Shown piece after piece: positions 24,735 to 33,058 of a DNA stretch of 64,000 nt. The notes beneath the pieces are model-generated. The model ran no database searches. It was not told the DNA's origin and was given only the letters and a program-made list of their open reading frames with translations. The stretch spans positions 158,847 through 222,846 of the forward strand of contig NZ_JAHZAX010000004.1 of the NCBI RefSeq assembly GCF_019423705.1. Direction: 5' to 3'. Within the stretch, counting starts at the first letter, position 1; every line of letters begins with the position of its first letter. The stretch is from Ruminococcus sp. GTDB taxonomy: Bacteria; Bacillota; Clostridia; Oscillospirales; Ruminococcaceae. The position numbers and the translations under genes are program-made.

Positions 24735-25904
24735 TTATTCCAGCCAAATAAAGTTATTATCTGTGTTCAAAAAGTCCATATTGTAAAGGAATATGACCTT
24801 TTTGATGCCGTTGTCCTTCACATATTCGCTGACGGTCTTGTCCATCATATGATAATAGCGCATATCTATCATTGTGATGTGCTGATATTTGCTGGCGAAA
24901 TATGGCATAACTGTGTTTGCGTAGCTGTCCTTTATAATAAGGACGTTCTCGTCGCTTTCGCCCTGTGTCTCGATCTTTGTGAGGGCGAAATTGCCGCCGA
25001 GGAATGTTGAATACTTGTCCTTTTTATCCTTGAAGCTTTCGTCGAAAAGGCTGTCGGACGTCTTGTTTTCCTGAACGTATTCCACGGAAAGCTTGTTGTC
25101 GGGGTCGGTATAAAGGTGCATAGTGTCGTATGCGGCGGAATATATCGGCGCTTTGGAATAAAGGGTGCCACGGAAATTCTCGATGTTCTCGATAGAATAA
25201 TCCACCTGTGGGATATCCTCGTCCATTGTGTTCATAAGTGCGTCAAAGCCTATTTTTGCGCCCTCTGCCGTCCAATGGTGGTCGGTCTTATAGAAAACTT
25301 GCGTGCTCTTTGAAGCTTCTTTAAGCTGGTCATATGGGAAGCAAAGCTTTACTTTGTCGCTGAGGATAGAGCTTAGGAACTTCTCAGACTGGAGCTGATC
25401 GTCGGTCTGTGTGACGGCTGGGAGCTTGTCGCTCAGCACGGAAATTGCGTTTGGCACAAGTAGAAAGTTTACGTCAACGTCAGCGTCAAGGCTGTTCGCA
25501 AAGTCGTTTATACAGCCGATATTTTTCTCGATAAGGGCTTTGTTTTCCTGATAGTCCTGCAAATAATAGCCGTCGGAGCTGAAATACACGCCGTTTTGAT
25601 AGCTCTTGAGGAGCGTTCTGTCAGTAGCGGTCTTTAGGCTCACGAGCTCGTCTTTCAGGAATATCTGATCGGACATATAGGTCTCGATATCGGTAGTGAA
25701 CTCGCCGTCTTTCAGCTTTTCCCAAGAGAATTCGGGGGCTTGCTGGAGATATCTGTTCTCGTTTTCTGAAAATTCTCTGTCCTCAGAGATAAAGCTTGCC
25801 ACCGCAAAGCCGAAAATGAAAAGCAGGAAGCAGACTGCCATTATATAATTCTTTAAATTGCTGTTTTTGCTGTTCTTGTTATTGTTATTGTTGTTATTTT
25901 CCAT
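24735..25904 (-). CDS. DHHW/AlgJ-like surface acetylation protein
   Basis: 389 residues. An Asn-rich N-terminus and one transmembrane helix (about 18-38) lead to an extracytoplasmic SGNH-like domain. The DHHW motif occurs as YKTDHHWTAEGAKIGFDAL, and VLIIKDSYANTVMPYFA carries the Ser-block equivalent. Such proteins act with an MBOAT partner to O-acetylate surface polysaccharides (AlgJ/AlgX, PatB class). It lies 21 bp after the MBOAT gene, in the expected operon arrangement. The acceptor polymer is unknown. Confidence 0.88.
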   Translation of the reverse strand: MENNNNNNNKNSKNSNLKNYIMAVCFLLFIFGFAVASFISEDREFSENENRYLQQAPEFSWEKLKDGEFTTDIETYMSDQIFLKDELVSLKTATDRTLLKSYQNGVYFSSDGYYLQDYQENKALIEKNIGCINDFANSLDADVDVNFLLVPNAISVLSDKLPAVTQTDDQLQSEKFLSSILSDKVKLCFPYDQLKEASKSTQVFYKTDHHWTAEGAKIGFDALMNTMDEDIPQVDYSIENIENFRGTLYSKAPIYSAAYDTMHLYTDPDNKLSVEYVQENKTSDSLFDESFKDKKDKYSTFLGGNFALTKIETQGESDENVLIIKDSYANTVMPYFASKYQHITMIDMRYYHMMDKTVSEYVKDNGIKKVIFLYNMDFLNTDNNFIWLE

Positions 25905-25925
25905 AATAGCTTAGCCCTCCCTCCT

Positions 25926-27341
25926 TTAAAATCTGAAATACAGAAACGGATTGAACGAAATGCCTGCAAGATATGCAGTTGAAACTGCAAGCAGGACAAG
26001 GGCTGTCAATGGCTTTATTACAAAGCCGCAAGCTTGCGGAAGCTTGTTTTCAAGGACTGTGCAAAGCTTCTTTGGCAGGGGAGTTGAAGCGATGATAAGG
26101 ATAATGATAGTAACGGCGTATTGCGAAAGCCAAAATACCGTTTGATGATTTATCATCGGCAGGCCGCCTGCGCCGAACATATTTTTGAAATTCTGCGTGA
26201 GCTTGCCGAAATCTTCATAGGAGAATATTCCCCAGCCGATAACGATAAGGATAAGGGCGTAAAGGTGTCTGAAAAATGCAGGCAGCTTTGCGATAGCTTT
26301 GCCGAGGAAAAGCTTTTCGCAGAGGAGTATGATGCCGAAATAAACGCCCCAAAGCATAAAGTTCCAGTTTGCGCCGTGCCAAAAGCCTGTTAAAAACCAC
26401 ACGATCATAATGTTAAGGCATTGTCTTGCCTTGCCCTTACGGTTGCCGCCGAGAGGGATATAGACATAATCTCTGAACCAGCTTGAAAGGGACATATGCC
26501 AGCGTCTCCAAAAGTCTGTGATAGACTGGGAGATATAAGGATAATTGAAGTTCTCGAGAAAGTCAAATCCGAACATTTTTCCAAGACCTATTGCCATATC
26601 AGAATAGCCCGAGAAGTCAAAGTATATTTGGAAGGTGTATGCTATCACGCCCAGCCAGCTTGCGGCAACGCTGAGCTCTGACTGCGATGAATTTGATATG
26701 GTATCAAAAAGTGCACCGATATTGTTTGCGAGGATAACTTTCTTGCCGATACCGATAGCAAAGCGCCACACGCCCTGTGCAAAGTTGTCGATAGTTTCAC
26801 GGCGCTTTTCAAGCTGCTCTGCAACGTCGATGTATCTTACGATAGGGCCTGCGATGAGCTGCGGGAAAAGTGCAACATAGGTGGCAAGGGTGAGGAAGTT
26901 TTTCTGACTTCTAACATCGCCCCTGTAAACGTCGATAACGTATGAAAGGGTCTGGAAGCTGTAAAATGATATTCCGATAGGCAGGGCAAGGCCGAGAGTT
27001 TTTATCTGCGTGCCGAAAATGCCGTTTGCCGCACCGATGAAAAAGTCTGTATACTTGAAAAACAGCAGCAGGCCGAGGTTCCACACGACAGCGAAGAGCA
27101 TCGATATGAGAGGAATGTGCTTGCCTGCGCCTTTTCGCTTTTTATCCGCAAGAATGCCCGTTATATACGCCACAATGGTGGAAGCCAGCATAAGCACTAT
27201 ATAAACAGGTTCGCCCCAAGCGTAAAACACAAGGCTGAAAACAAACAGCACCAAGTTGCGCATTATGCGTGGGACGATGTAATATGTTATCAGTACAATA
27301 GGCAGAAAGGCGAACAAAAATGTTGTACTAGAAAAAAGCAT
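25926..27341 (-). CDS. MBOAT family O-acyltransferase (AlgI/DltB-like)
   Basis: A 471-residue protein with about 11 membrane segments. The N-terminal MLFSSTTFLFAFLPIVL and the central PQLIAGPIVRYIDVAEQL, DFSGYSDMAIGLGKMFGF and FLTGFWHGANWNFMLWG blocks are classic AlgI-type features; the His in FWHG is the catalytic residue. It moves acyl groups across the membrane for transfer by the DHHW and/or SGNH partners. GGAG lies 10 bases before the ATG. It sits between the DUF4358 lipoprotein and DHHW genes. Confidence 0.93.
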   Translation of the reverse strand: MLFSSTTFLFAFLPIVLITYYIVPRIMRNLVLFVFSLVFYAWGEPVYIVLMLASTIVAYITGILADKKRKGAGKHIPLISMLFAVVWNLGLLLFFKYTDFFIGAANGIFGTQIKTLGLALPIGISFYSFQTLSYVIDVYRGDVRSQKNFLTLATYVALFPQLIAGPIVRYIDVAEQLEKRRETIDNFAQGVWRFAIGIGKKVILANNIGALFDTISNSSQSELSVAASWLGVIAYTFQIYFDFSGYSDMAIGLGKMFGFDFLENFNYPYISQSITDFWRRWHMSLSSWFRDYVYIPLGGNRKGKARQCLNIMIVWFLTGFWHGANWNFMLWGVYFGIILLCEKLFLGKAIAKLPAFFRHLYALILIVIGWGIFSYEDFGKLTQNFKNMFGAGGLPMINHQTVFWLSQYAVTIIILIIASTPLPKKLCTVLENKLPQACGFVIKPLTALVLLAVSTAYLAGISFNPFLYFRF

Positions 27342-27395
27342 AAATCAGTTACTCCTGTAAAATTTACGAAATGTTAGTCGCTTAGTCGCCTTGGT

Positions 27396-27911
27396 TTAGC
27401 CTATTATCTCTTTTGCCTTGTCGTTATCGTTTGAAAGGCAGAGGAAAACGTAATTGCCCTTTGTTACAAGAACAGGGTCGTTAAGCTTTGTCATCTCTTC
27501 GGGAACGTAGTTCTCAAAAACTTTCTTCTGGCTCTCAACTCTTGCGGTGAGGGTGTCGGCGATAGTTTTTGCGGTGTCGGCGTCCTTGGCTTCAAAACAG
27601 TCGATCTCTTCTGCTGTTCCGCCTGAGGAGCTTACATATACTTTGCCCTTTACATAGCTGTCGGCGGAAATACCGATGATCTTTTCGATCTTTGCTTCGT
27701 CAAGTTCTGCCATTTCGTCCTTGAACTCAACGCCGTCCTTAAGCTTGTCCGCAACGGCTGCAACGTCGATATTCTCGTCTGTCTGAGCTTGTGCAGCGGA
27801 ATTTGTCGAGCCTGTCGAACTGCTGTCAGAGCTTGAGCCGCAACCTGCGAGAGCTGCTGCTGATAAGCACATAACTGCCATAAGTGTGCAGAGAAATTTC
27901 TTTGTTTTCAT
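27396..27911 (-). CDS. DUF4358 lipoprotein
   Basis: 171 residues from ATG 27911 (AAAGGAAAG upstream). A longer frame from 27980 overlaps the upstream gene and lacks a site. The signal peptide ends in ALAGC, followed by a Ser/Gly/Asn linker and a DUF4358 domain (about residues 45-171: KLKDGVEFKDEM..., then VYVSSSGGTAEEIDCFEAKDADTAKTI). DUF4358 lipoproteins are often next to MBOAT/DHHW genes in Clostridia. The role is unknown, presumably in the same envelope process. Confidence 0.85.
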   Translation of the reverse strand: MKTKKFLCTLMAVMCLSAAALAGCGSSSDSSSTGSTNSAAQAQTDENIDVAAVADKLKDGVEFKDEMAELDEAKIEKIIGISADSYVKGKVYVSSSGGTAEEIDCFEAKDADTAKTIADTLTARVESQKKVFENYVPEEMTKLNDPVLVTKGNYVFLCLSNDNDKAKEIIG

Positions 27912-27949
27912 AATCTTTTCTTTCCTTTCTTTATAGTAAATATAGTCTA

Positions 27950-28825
27950 TTAAGTGTTGTCGATGATATAACCAAGCCATTTATCGCAGTATTCGCCGAT
28001 AAGGTGGATTCCGTCGGTGGAAGCTTCCGCAGGAAGGTTTCCGCTGGCGTCTGAAACTGCGCCTGTGCAGTCGAGATAATTTATTCCCATCTGAGCGGCA
28101 ACCTCCGAGATAGCCTGATTGAAAGTTGCAACGTTGGTGTTGTTTATGGAGTCGCCCTGCAAGCTTCTTTCAGCCGTTACAGGAAGTATGGACTCGGCAT
28201 AGATAGCAGCGTTTGGCTGAATTTCCTGTATCTTTGTGATGAGCTGGGTGTAATAGTCCTTGAATGTGTCGATATAAGGCCAGCCAAGCTCGTTGGTGCC
28301 GAGATTTATATAAATTCGTCCGTACTGTCTTTCGCCAAGAGCGTCGATAACAGTACCGGCATTGCCGTTTGAAAGGGTGATGTTCTGATCGGTCATAACG
28401 GTGTCGATGTGCATACCGACAGAGCAGAGGAAGGTCGCCTTTGGTCTGTCGCAGTTATTTTGCAGACCGACTGTTCGTGAGTCGCCGATGAAAACAGCGT
28501 CCGCAAGGTCGTCGGCGTCATCGTGGACAACTTCTGAACTGTCGTCAACATTGCTTTCGTCAATGGAAGAGCTGTCGGCTTGTGAATCAGCCTCAGAACT
28601 GTTTGAGCTTGTATCTGTATCTATCGCCACGACAGAGCTTGAATTATTAGTAGTTTTATGCACTTTCACTGCTTTATTTGCGCTGCTTGTGCCGTGAAAG
28701 CCCCATATAACGGCAAATGCAAGGCAGGCTATACAGCTCAAAGACACGATGCCCTGCTGCTGACCTGCACGTTTATTTCTTAAATTTCGTATATTTCTTT
28801 CGTTTTGAATGTTTCGAGTATCCAT
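27950..28825 (-). CDS. SGNH/GDSL hydrolase, membrane-anchored
   Basis: 291 residues from ATG 28825, with AAGGGA 6 bases upstream; a TTG at 28867 is in frame but worse. An Arg/Asn-rich N-terminus, one transmembrane helix (about 28-47) and a Ser/Asp-rich linker precede the hydrolase domain. Catalytic blocks are FIGDSRTVGL (Ser), INLGTNELGW (Gly/Asn) and STDGIHLIGEY (Asp/His). It is first in the minus-strand unit SGNH, DUF4358, MBOAT, DHHW, so it probably transfers or removes acetyl groups on a surface glycan. Confidence 0.88.
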   Translation of the reverse strand: MDTRNIQNERNIRNLRNKRAGQQQGIVSLSCIACLAFAVIWGFHGTSSANKAVKVHKTTNNSSSVVAIDTDTSSNSSEADSQADSSSIDESNVDDSSEVVHDDADDLADAVFIGDSRTVGLQNNCDRPKATFLCSVGMHIDTVMTDQNITLSNGNAGTVIDALGERQYGRIYINLGTNELGWPYIDTFKDYYTQLITKIQEIQPNAAIYAESILPVTAERSLQGDSINNTNVATFNQAISEVAAQMGINYLDCTGAVSDASGNLPAEASTDGIHLIGEYCDKWLGYIIDNT

Positions 28826-28872
28826 TTCGATCCCTTTCCCAAACGTATCTGATACGATCCGTTTCAAAGACT

Positions 28873-28901
28873 ATCATAACATATTTTGTACTCTTTTTCA
28901 A
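28873..28901 (-). promoter_or_regulatory. Promoter of the SGNH-MBOAT-DHHW unit
   Basis: On the minus strand TTGAAA (28896-28901), 17 bp, TATGAT (28873-28878). Confidence 0.75.
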
Positions 28902-28962
28902 GTGCTTTTTTGTCGAATTAAGGATTTTCTATACTTTTTACAAATTCGTGGCGGCAAGGCAC

Positions 28963-29008
28963 AAAAAAAGAGTCGGGAGGAGAAATATTAAAATTTCCCG
29001 CCCGACTT
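28963..29008 (-). terminator. Terminator of the sugar nucleotidyltransferase gene
   Basis: On the minus strand AAGTCGGGCGGGAAATTT ... CTCCTCCCGACT then seven T. Confidence 0.85.
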
Positions 29009-29050
29009 ATTGTTGGCATTTTATTTGATTTTAAACCTTGTTATTTCTTC

Positions 29051-29959
29051 TTATTTCCAAAGCTTTTCTGGATAGACGCCAGCTTCGATAAGCTTTGCGA
29101 TCTCAGCCTTTACGCTTGGCTTGTCCTCGATATAAGTAACGCCGAACCACTTGTCACGGCTTTCCAGCAGGCGGCAATCAGCCTCGCCTGACTTTATCAT
29201 ATTATCTATACCGGCAGGGAGCAAAAACTCAGCTGTAAGGCTGTTCTTATTCTCTGCGAGGAAATCTGCGAACATTTCGTTCAGTCTGTCGATGAATTTT
29301 GCAGGGCAGCCCCACATATTCATTGAAACATAGCAATTTTCGTCAAGCTGGATAGTCTCTTCCTTGCCTGCATAGACCTTGCCGTCGGCTTCACGGCGGA
29401 TATTGTAAGTCTCAACAACGTCGGTCATCATACCGTTTGAAGCTTCGCAAACGCCTCTGTTTACAGAGCCGAAATCGCTGAGGGTATTTTTGAGGATAAA
29501 GCCTGCCATTCCAAGGTGGAGCTTGCCGTCGTCAGCGTGGTCGCCATTGAGGAAATCGTGGAGCTTTACGAAAGCTTCTTTGCCGTAAAAATCGTCTGCA
29601 TTGATAACGGCGAAAGGCTCGTTGATAACGCCCTTGCAGCAGCAAACGGCGTGTCCGTGACCCCAAGGTTTTACACGGCCGTCGGGAACGCTGTAACCCT
29701 CCGGTAGGCAGTCAAGCTCCTGATAGACGTAATCGACTTTCACATACTTTGATATCCTGTTGCCGATCATCTGATCGAAAGCGTCACGGATATCTTTCCT
29801 TATTATAAACACGACTTTATCGAAGCCTGCCTCGATAGCGTCGAAAATGGAATAGTCCATAATAATTTCGCCGTTTGGGCCGAATGGTTCAAGCTGTTTG
29901 ATACCGCCCTTAAAGCGGCTGCCAAGTCCTGCGGCGAGGATACAAAGGGTTGCACTCAT
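29051..29959 (-). CDS. Sugar-phosphate nucleotidyltransferase (NTP_transferase family)
   Basis: 302 residues. The N-terminal Rossmann strand LCILAAGLGSRFKGGIKQLEPFGPNGE carries the GxGxRF...K nucleotide-binding signature. The AVINADDFYGKEAF segment supplies the metal-binding Asp pair, and KPWGHGHAVCC is the base/sugar loop. It activates a sugar-1-phosphate as an NDP-sugar, probably for surface polymers. It is monocistronic with its own promoter and terminator. The substrate cannot be named from sequence; it differs from classic GalU and RmlA. Confidence 0.8.
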   Translation of the reverse strand: MSATLCILAAGLGSRFKGGIKQLEPFGPNGEIIMDYSIFDAIEAGFDKVVFIIRKDIRDAFDQMIGNRISKYVKVDYVYQELDCLPEGYSVPDGRVKPWGHGHAVCCCKGVINEPFAVINADDFYGKEAFVKLHDFLNGDHADDGKLHLGMAGFILKNTLSDFGSVNRGVCEASNGMMTDVVETYNIRREADGKVYAGKEETIQLDENCYVSMNMWGCPAKFIDRLNEMFADFLAENKNSLTAEFLLPAGIDNMIKSGEADCRLLESRDKWFGVTYIEDKPSVKAEIAKLIEAGVYPEKLWK

Positions 29960-30026
29960 AGTTAAAATATCTCCGTTTCATATTAATTTTCTCATATTTC
30001 TTAATTTGCCCTTATCACATATTTAC

Positions 30027-30055
30027 ATTATGACATATTTTTAATAAAATGTCAA
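30027..30055 (-). promoter_or_regulatory. Promoter of the nucleotidyltransferase gene
   Basis: On the minus strand TTGACA (30050-30055), 17 bp, CATAAT (30027-30032). Confidence 0.75.
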
Positions 30056-30108
30056 TAGATATTTATAAATTTGCATTATCTTTACAAGACAGACGGCTTG
30101 ACGCTTTA

Positions 30109-30162
30109 GTGAGGAATGAGGAGTGAGGAATTAAGGTATCGCCTAGCGGCGATGATTTTTTT
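30109..30162 (+). repeat. Family B repeat, best-preserved copy
   Basis: GTGAGGAATGAGGAGTGAGG AATTAAGGTATCGCCTAGCG GCGATGATTTTTT. The ATCGCC-TAGC-GGCGAT palindrome with T tract could act as a terminator. Confidence 0.75.
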
Positions 30163-30316
30163 TGTAGGGGCGACCTGTGGTCGCCCGTTGGTTTGCTGTT
30201 TTTCGACAGTTTGTCGCACTTTGTACGGTTTAATGCTGTGTGCGGTTTAACGCCTGTCCCGTCCTCGGGCTGCAAAGTAAAGTCGCCCGAAGTACAGTTA
30301 TTCCCGAATTAAAAAG
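30163..30316 (+). repeat. Family A palindrome plus family C repeat
   Basis: TGTAGGGGCGACCTGTGGTC GCCCG (30163-30190) is followed by a CTGTTTTTCGACAG remnant of the MITE end. Then family C: GTACGGTTTAATGCTGTGTG CGGTTTAACGCCTG, CCTCGGGCTGCAAAGTAAAG, TCGCCCGAAGTACAG (30232-30297). The family C part is the reverse complement of 40391-40471. Confidence 0.7.
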
Positions 30317-30319
30317 TGC

Positions 30320-30349
30320 TTGACAAAGTGGTGGATATTATGATATATT
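30320..30349 (+). promoter_or_regulatory. Promoter of the SDR gene
   Basis: TTGACA (30320-30325), 18 bp, TATATT (30344-30349). It begins directly after the family C repeat. Confidence 0.7.
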
Positions 30350-30392
30350 AAACCTATGATAAAAGTCAAATGACTGAAATGGGGATATTATT

Positions 30393-31169
30393 ATGGCAAA
30401 AACAGCTTTGATAACGGGCGCAAGTTCGGGTATCGGCAGAGAGATCGCTCGCAACCTTTATAAAAGGGGCTTCCGTGTTATCCTTTGCGCTAGGCGTGAG
30501 GACAGGCTCAGAGGGCTTGCGGAGGAACTGGGCGAAAACACTCGCATTATCGTTTGCGATGTTTCAAAAAGAGAAGAGTGCATAAGGCTGTACGATGAGG
30601 TCAAGGACGAGAAAGTTTCCGTGCTTGTGAACAATGCTGGCTTTGGATATGTTGGCAGCTTTGACGAGGTGGAGCTTGACACGGAGCTTAAAATGATCGA
30701 CACCAATGTTACGGCGGTGCACATTCTGACAAAGCTGTTTTTGCAGGATTTCATCAAGGCTGATCGTGGGTATATTTTGAACACAGCGTCCTCGGCGGGG
30801 CTTATGGACGGCGGCCCTATGATGGCGGCTTATTATGCCACAAAGGCTTATGTTGTCAGCCTGACCAGCGCAATTTACGAGGAACTGAAAGTCAAGGGCA
30901 GCAATGTGCATATTTGCGCCATTTGCCCCGGACCTGTTGACACGGAATTCAATGACGTTGCGAACTGCAAGTTCGGTGTGAAGTCCATAACTCCGAAATA
31001 CTGCGCAGACAAGGCGGTAAACGGAATGTTCGCAGGCAAACTCATCATTATCCCAGAAGCTTCCATAAAGGTGCTTTCGGTGGGCGCAAGGCTCGCACCA
31101 AGGCAGCTTGTGCTCAAAGTCACGGGCAAGGTGCAGACCAAAAAGATCGCCGACCGCACGGGGCTTTAG
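30393..31169 (+). CDS. Short-chain dehydrogenase/reductase
   Basis: 258 residues. TGASSGIGRE (about residues 8-17) is the NAD(P) Rossmann motif and the following Arg-rich strand (ILCARREDR) suggests NADP. NNAGFGYVG is the structural motif and YYATKAYVVS the catalytic YxxxK. It resembles the YqjQ/DltE-like oxidoreductases that reduce acyl or keto substrates. It is monocistronic. The substrate is unknown. Confidence 0.9.
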   Translation: MAKTALITGASSGIGREIARNLYKRGFRVILCARREDRLRGLAEELGENTRIIVCDVSKREECIRLYDEVKDEKVSVLVNNAGFGYVGSFDEVELDTELKMIDTNVTAVHILTKLFLQDFIKADRGYILNTASSAGLMDGGPMMAAYYATKAYVVSLTSAIYEELKVKGSNVHICAICPGPVDTEFNDVANCKFGVKSITPKYCADKAVNGMFAGKLIIIPEASIKVLSVGARLAPRQLVLKVTGKVQTKKIADRTGL

Positions 31170-31321
31170 GCGTTGTGCACGGATCTGACACGGTTTATTA
31201 TTTTTATATATAGCAAAATCGTCATATAATCGTTGCAAATTCAGCTAATTTTCCAAAATTCCATAGGCAAAATTGTTAGGTGTGCATAAGAAAACGATAT
31301 CATATTTGTTGATTCGGCCGA

Positions 31322-31350
31322 TTGAAATTTTTCGGAAAATAAAGTACAAT
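31322..31350 (+). promoter_or_regulatory. Promoter of the surface-protein gene
   Basis: TTGAAA (31322-31327), 17 bp, TACAAT (31345-31350). Confidence 0.75.
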
Positions 31351-31385
31351 ATATTTAAAGTTATTTAAGAAAGGAAGTTTTAGAA

Positions 31386-32282
31386 ATGAAACTTACAAAG
31401 ATTTTCGCAGGTATGGCTGCTGCAACTATCGCTGCAACTGCTATGGCTACTACTGCTTTTGCTGCTGACGCAGGCAAGGGTCCAAACAATGATGACGGCG
31501 TTTCTGTATTTGGTCTTTATATTGCAATGACAAAGGACGAGGCTGTTGCTAACGGCGTTCTTCAGGAAGACGGCAAGGAGCCTGAGGACTGGACAACAGT
31601 TCCTGTTAAGGTTTCTATCGACGAGATCAAGTTCGATGACAACGTTGTAACAGCTAACGGTACAGGTATGATGTACTGGCAGGGCGATGAGCTCAAGCTC
31701 GAGCTCGTTAACGTTTATAACGCCGACATAAACGGTGGTAAGGACGGAGCTACAACAGTATTCACAACTCTTCCTTCAAAGACTATCGAAGTAACATTCA
31801 CAATTGATGGACTTTCATCTGACCTTTCTGGTAAGGCATATGTAGGCGGCGGCTTCCAGACAGCAGGCGCTGACTGGTCTTCAACATTCTTTGGCAACAA
31901 GCCAGACGGTGTTAACCCAGCAGGCACAACATTTGAAATGCCAGACGTAACAGGCAACGGCACATACACAGCTAAGGTATTCTTCCCAACACAGGGCGAT
32001 GATTCCACAAGCACACCTGACAGCAAGACTGATTCTAAGACAGACAGCAAGACTGATTCAAAGACAGACAGCAAGACTGACTCAAAGACAGACAGCAAGG
32101 CTGACTCTAAGACAGACAGCAAGACTGCTGCAACTACATCTACAAAGTCTAACACAACAGGCACAACATCTACTTCTTCAGCTGCTTCCGACGACACAGC
32201 TAACACAGGCGCAACAGCAGGTATCGCTCTCGCAGGTATCGCTCTTGCAGGTGCAGCTATCGTAGTATCCAAGAGAAAATAA
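31386..32282 (+). CDS. Secreted, wall-attached surface protein with DSKT repeats and a sortase-like tail
   Basis: 298 residues. A signal peptide ends near TTAFA-AD. The middle (about 28-205) is a beta-rich domain with no family I recognise. Nine DSKT units and a Thr/Ser-rich stalk follow. The C-terminus is DTANTGATAGIALAGIALAG-type hydrophobic helix and SKRK: an NTG-type sorting signal variant rather than LPXTG. GCT, GAC and AAG codons dominate as in highly expressed genes. AAGGAAG precedes the ATG. It is monocistronic with a strong terminator. Likely displayed at the cell surface; ligand unknown. Confidence 0.78.
   Translation: MKLTKIFAGMAAATIAATAMATTAFAADAGKGPNNDDGVSVFGLYIAMTKDEAVANGVLQEDGKEPEDWTTVPVKVSIDEIKFDDNVVTANGTGMMYWQGDELKLELVNVYNADINGGKDGATTVFTTLPSKTIEVTFTIDGLSSDLSGKAYVGGGFQTAGADWSSTFFGNKPDGVNPAGTTFEMPDVTGNGTYTAKVFFPTQGDDSTSTPDSKTDSKTDSKTDSKTDSKTDSKTDSKADSKTDSKTAATTSTKSNTTGTTSTSSAASDDTANTGATAGIALAGIALAGAAIVVSKRK
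32019..32126 (+). repeat. In-frame DSKT minisatellite
   Basis: Nine 12-bp units (one reads DSKA), alternating GACAGCAAGACT and GATTCTAAGACA-type codings to give a 24-bp higher-order unit. Slippage could change stalk length. Confidence 0.9.
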
Positions 32283-32360
32283 GTTTTCTCTCGAGAAAGT
32301 AAATTTCACTTTGAGAAAGTAGTTTATCTCTAAGATAACTGTTGTTATTGAAAAAATTAC

Positions 32361-32392
32361 TAAAGGGACTTCCGTGAGGGAGTCCCTTTTTT
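32361..32392 (+). terminator. Terminator of the surface-protein gene
   Basis: AAAGGGACT, TCCGTGAGGG, AGTCCCTTT with a T tract. Confidence 0.92.
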
Positions 32393-32442
32393 GTGTGACG
32401 CATAGAAATTTGAAAAAGTGATGAAAATTCGGTGAAATGGTA

Positions 32443-32471
32443 TAGACAAACGTGAATTAATATAGTATAAT
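32443..32471 (+). promoter_or_regulatory. Promoter of rsmD-coaD
   Basis: TAGACA (32443-32448), 17 bp, TATAAT (32466-32471). Confidence 0.75.
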
Positions 32472-32503
32472 ATCTGTATAGATTTATTTTTGGAGTTATT
32501 TTT

Positions 32504-33058
32504 ATGAGAGTTATTACTGGTTCTTGCCGTGGAAAAAAATTAAAAACACTTGATTCGATGGATACACGCCCTACTACTGATATGGTAAAAGAGGCTGTTT
32601 TTTCCATTATACAGTTCGATGTTCCAGGCAGCTCCGTGCTCGACCTGTTCGCAGGAAGCGGACAAATGGGCATTGAGGCTCTCAGCCGTGAAGCTGTACA
32701 TTGCGTTTTTGTGGATAGAAATCCCGACGCCGTGGCTATTATAAAGGATAATGTGTCCGCCTGCGGATTTTTGAAGCAGTCCCGTGTGCTGAATATGGAC
32801 AGCATTGAGTATTTAAAGACTGCAAAGGCAGGACTTGACATCGTGTTTATCGACCCGCCTTACAGAATGGGGCTTATCGAGCAGGCGCTTCCGCTGGTGG
32901 AAAGCAAGCTCAACGACGGCGCTATCGTCGTTTGCGAACACGAAAAAGAGCTCACGCTGGGTGAAGAATACGGCAGACTTAAACTTCATAAGAGGTATAA
33001 ATATGGAAAGACTGCGCTGACAGTCTACAAAACTCCCGTGAAAGAAGAGGACTTTTAA
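32504..33058 (+). CDS. rsmD: 16S rRNA (guanine966-N2)-methyltransferase
   Basis: 184 residues. RVITGSCRGKKLKTLDS and RPTTDMVKEAVFSII open the protein, VLDLFAGSGQMGIEALSR is the SAM-binding motif I, and FIDPPYRMGL the catalytic DPPY (about residue 118). It methylates G966 of 16S rRNA. Its stop overlaps the coaD start by one base (TAATG), the usual rsmD-coaD pair. Confidence 0.95.
   Translation: MRVITGSCRGKKLKTLDSMDTRPTTDMVKEAVFSIIQFDVPGSSVLDLFAGSGQMGIEALSREAVHCVFVDRNPDAVAIIKDNVSACGFLKQSRVLNMDSIEYLKTAKAGLDIVFIDPPYRMGLIEQALPLVESKLNDGAIVVCEHEKELTLGEEYGRLKLHKRYKYGKTALTVYKTPVKEEDF

Noticed and set aside
30063..30275. 70-codon minus-strand frame
   Set aside because: It consists of family A, B and C repeats.
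32019..32126. CRISPR-like array
   Set aside because: The regular units are an in-frame DSKT coding repeat without spacers.
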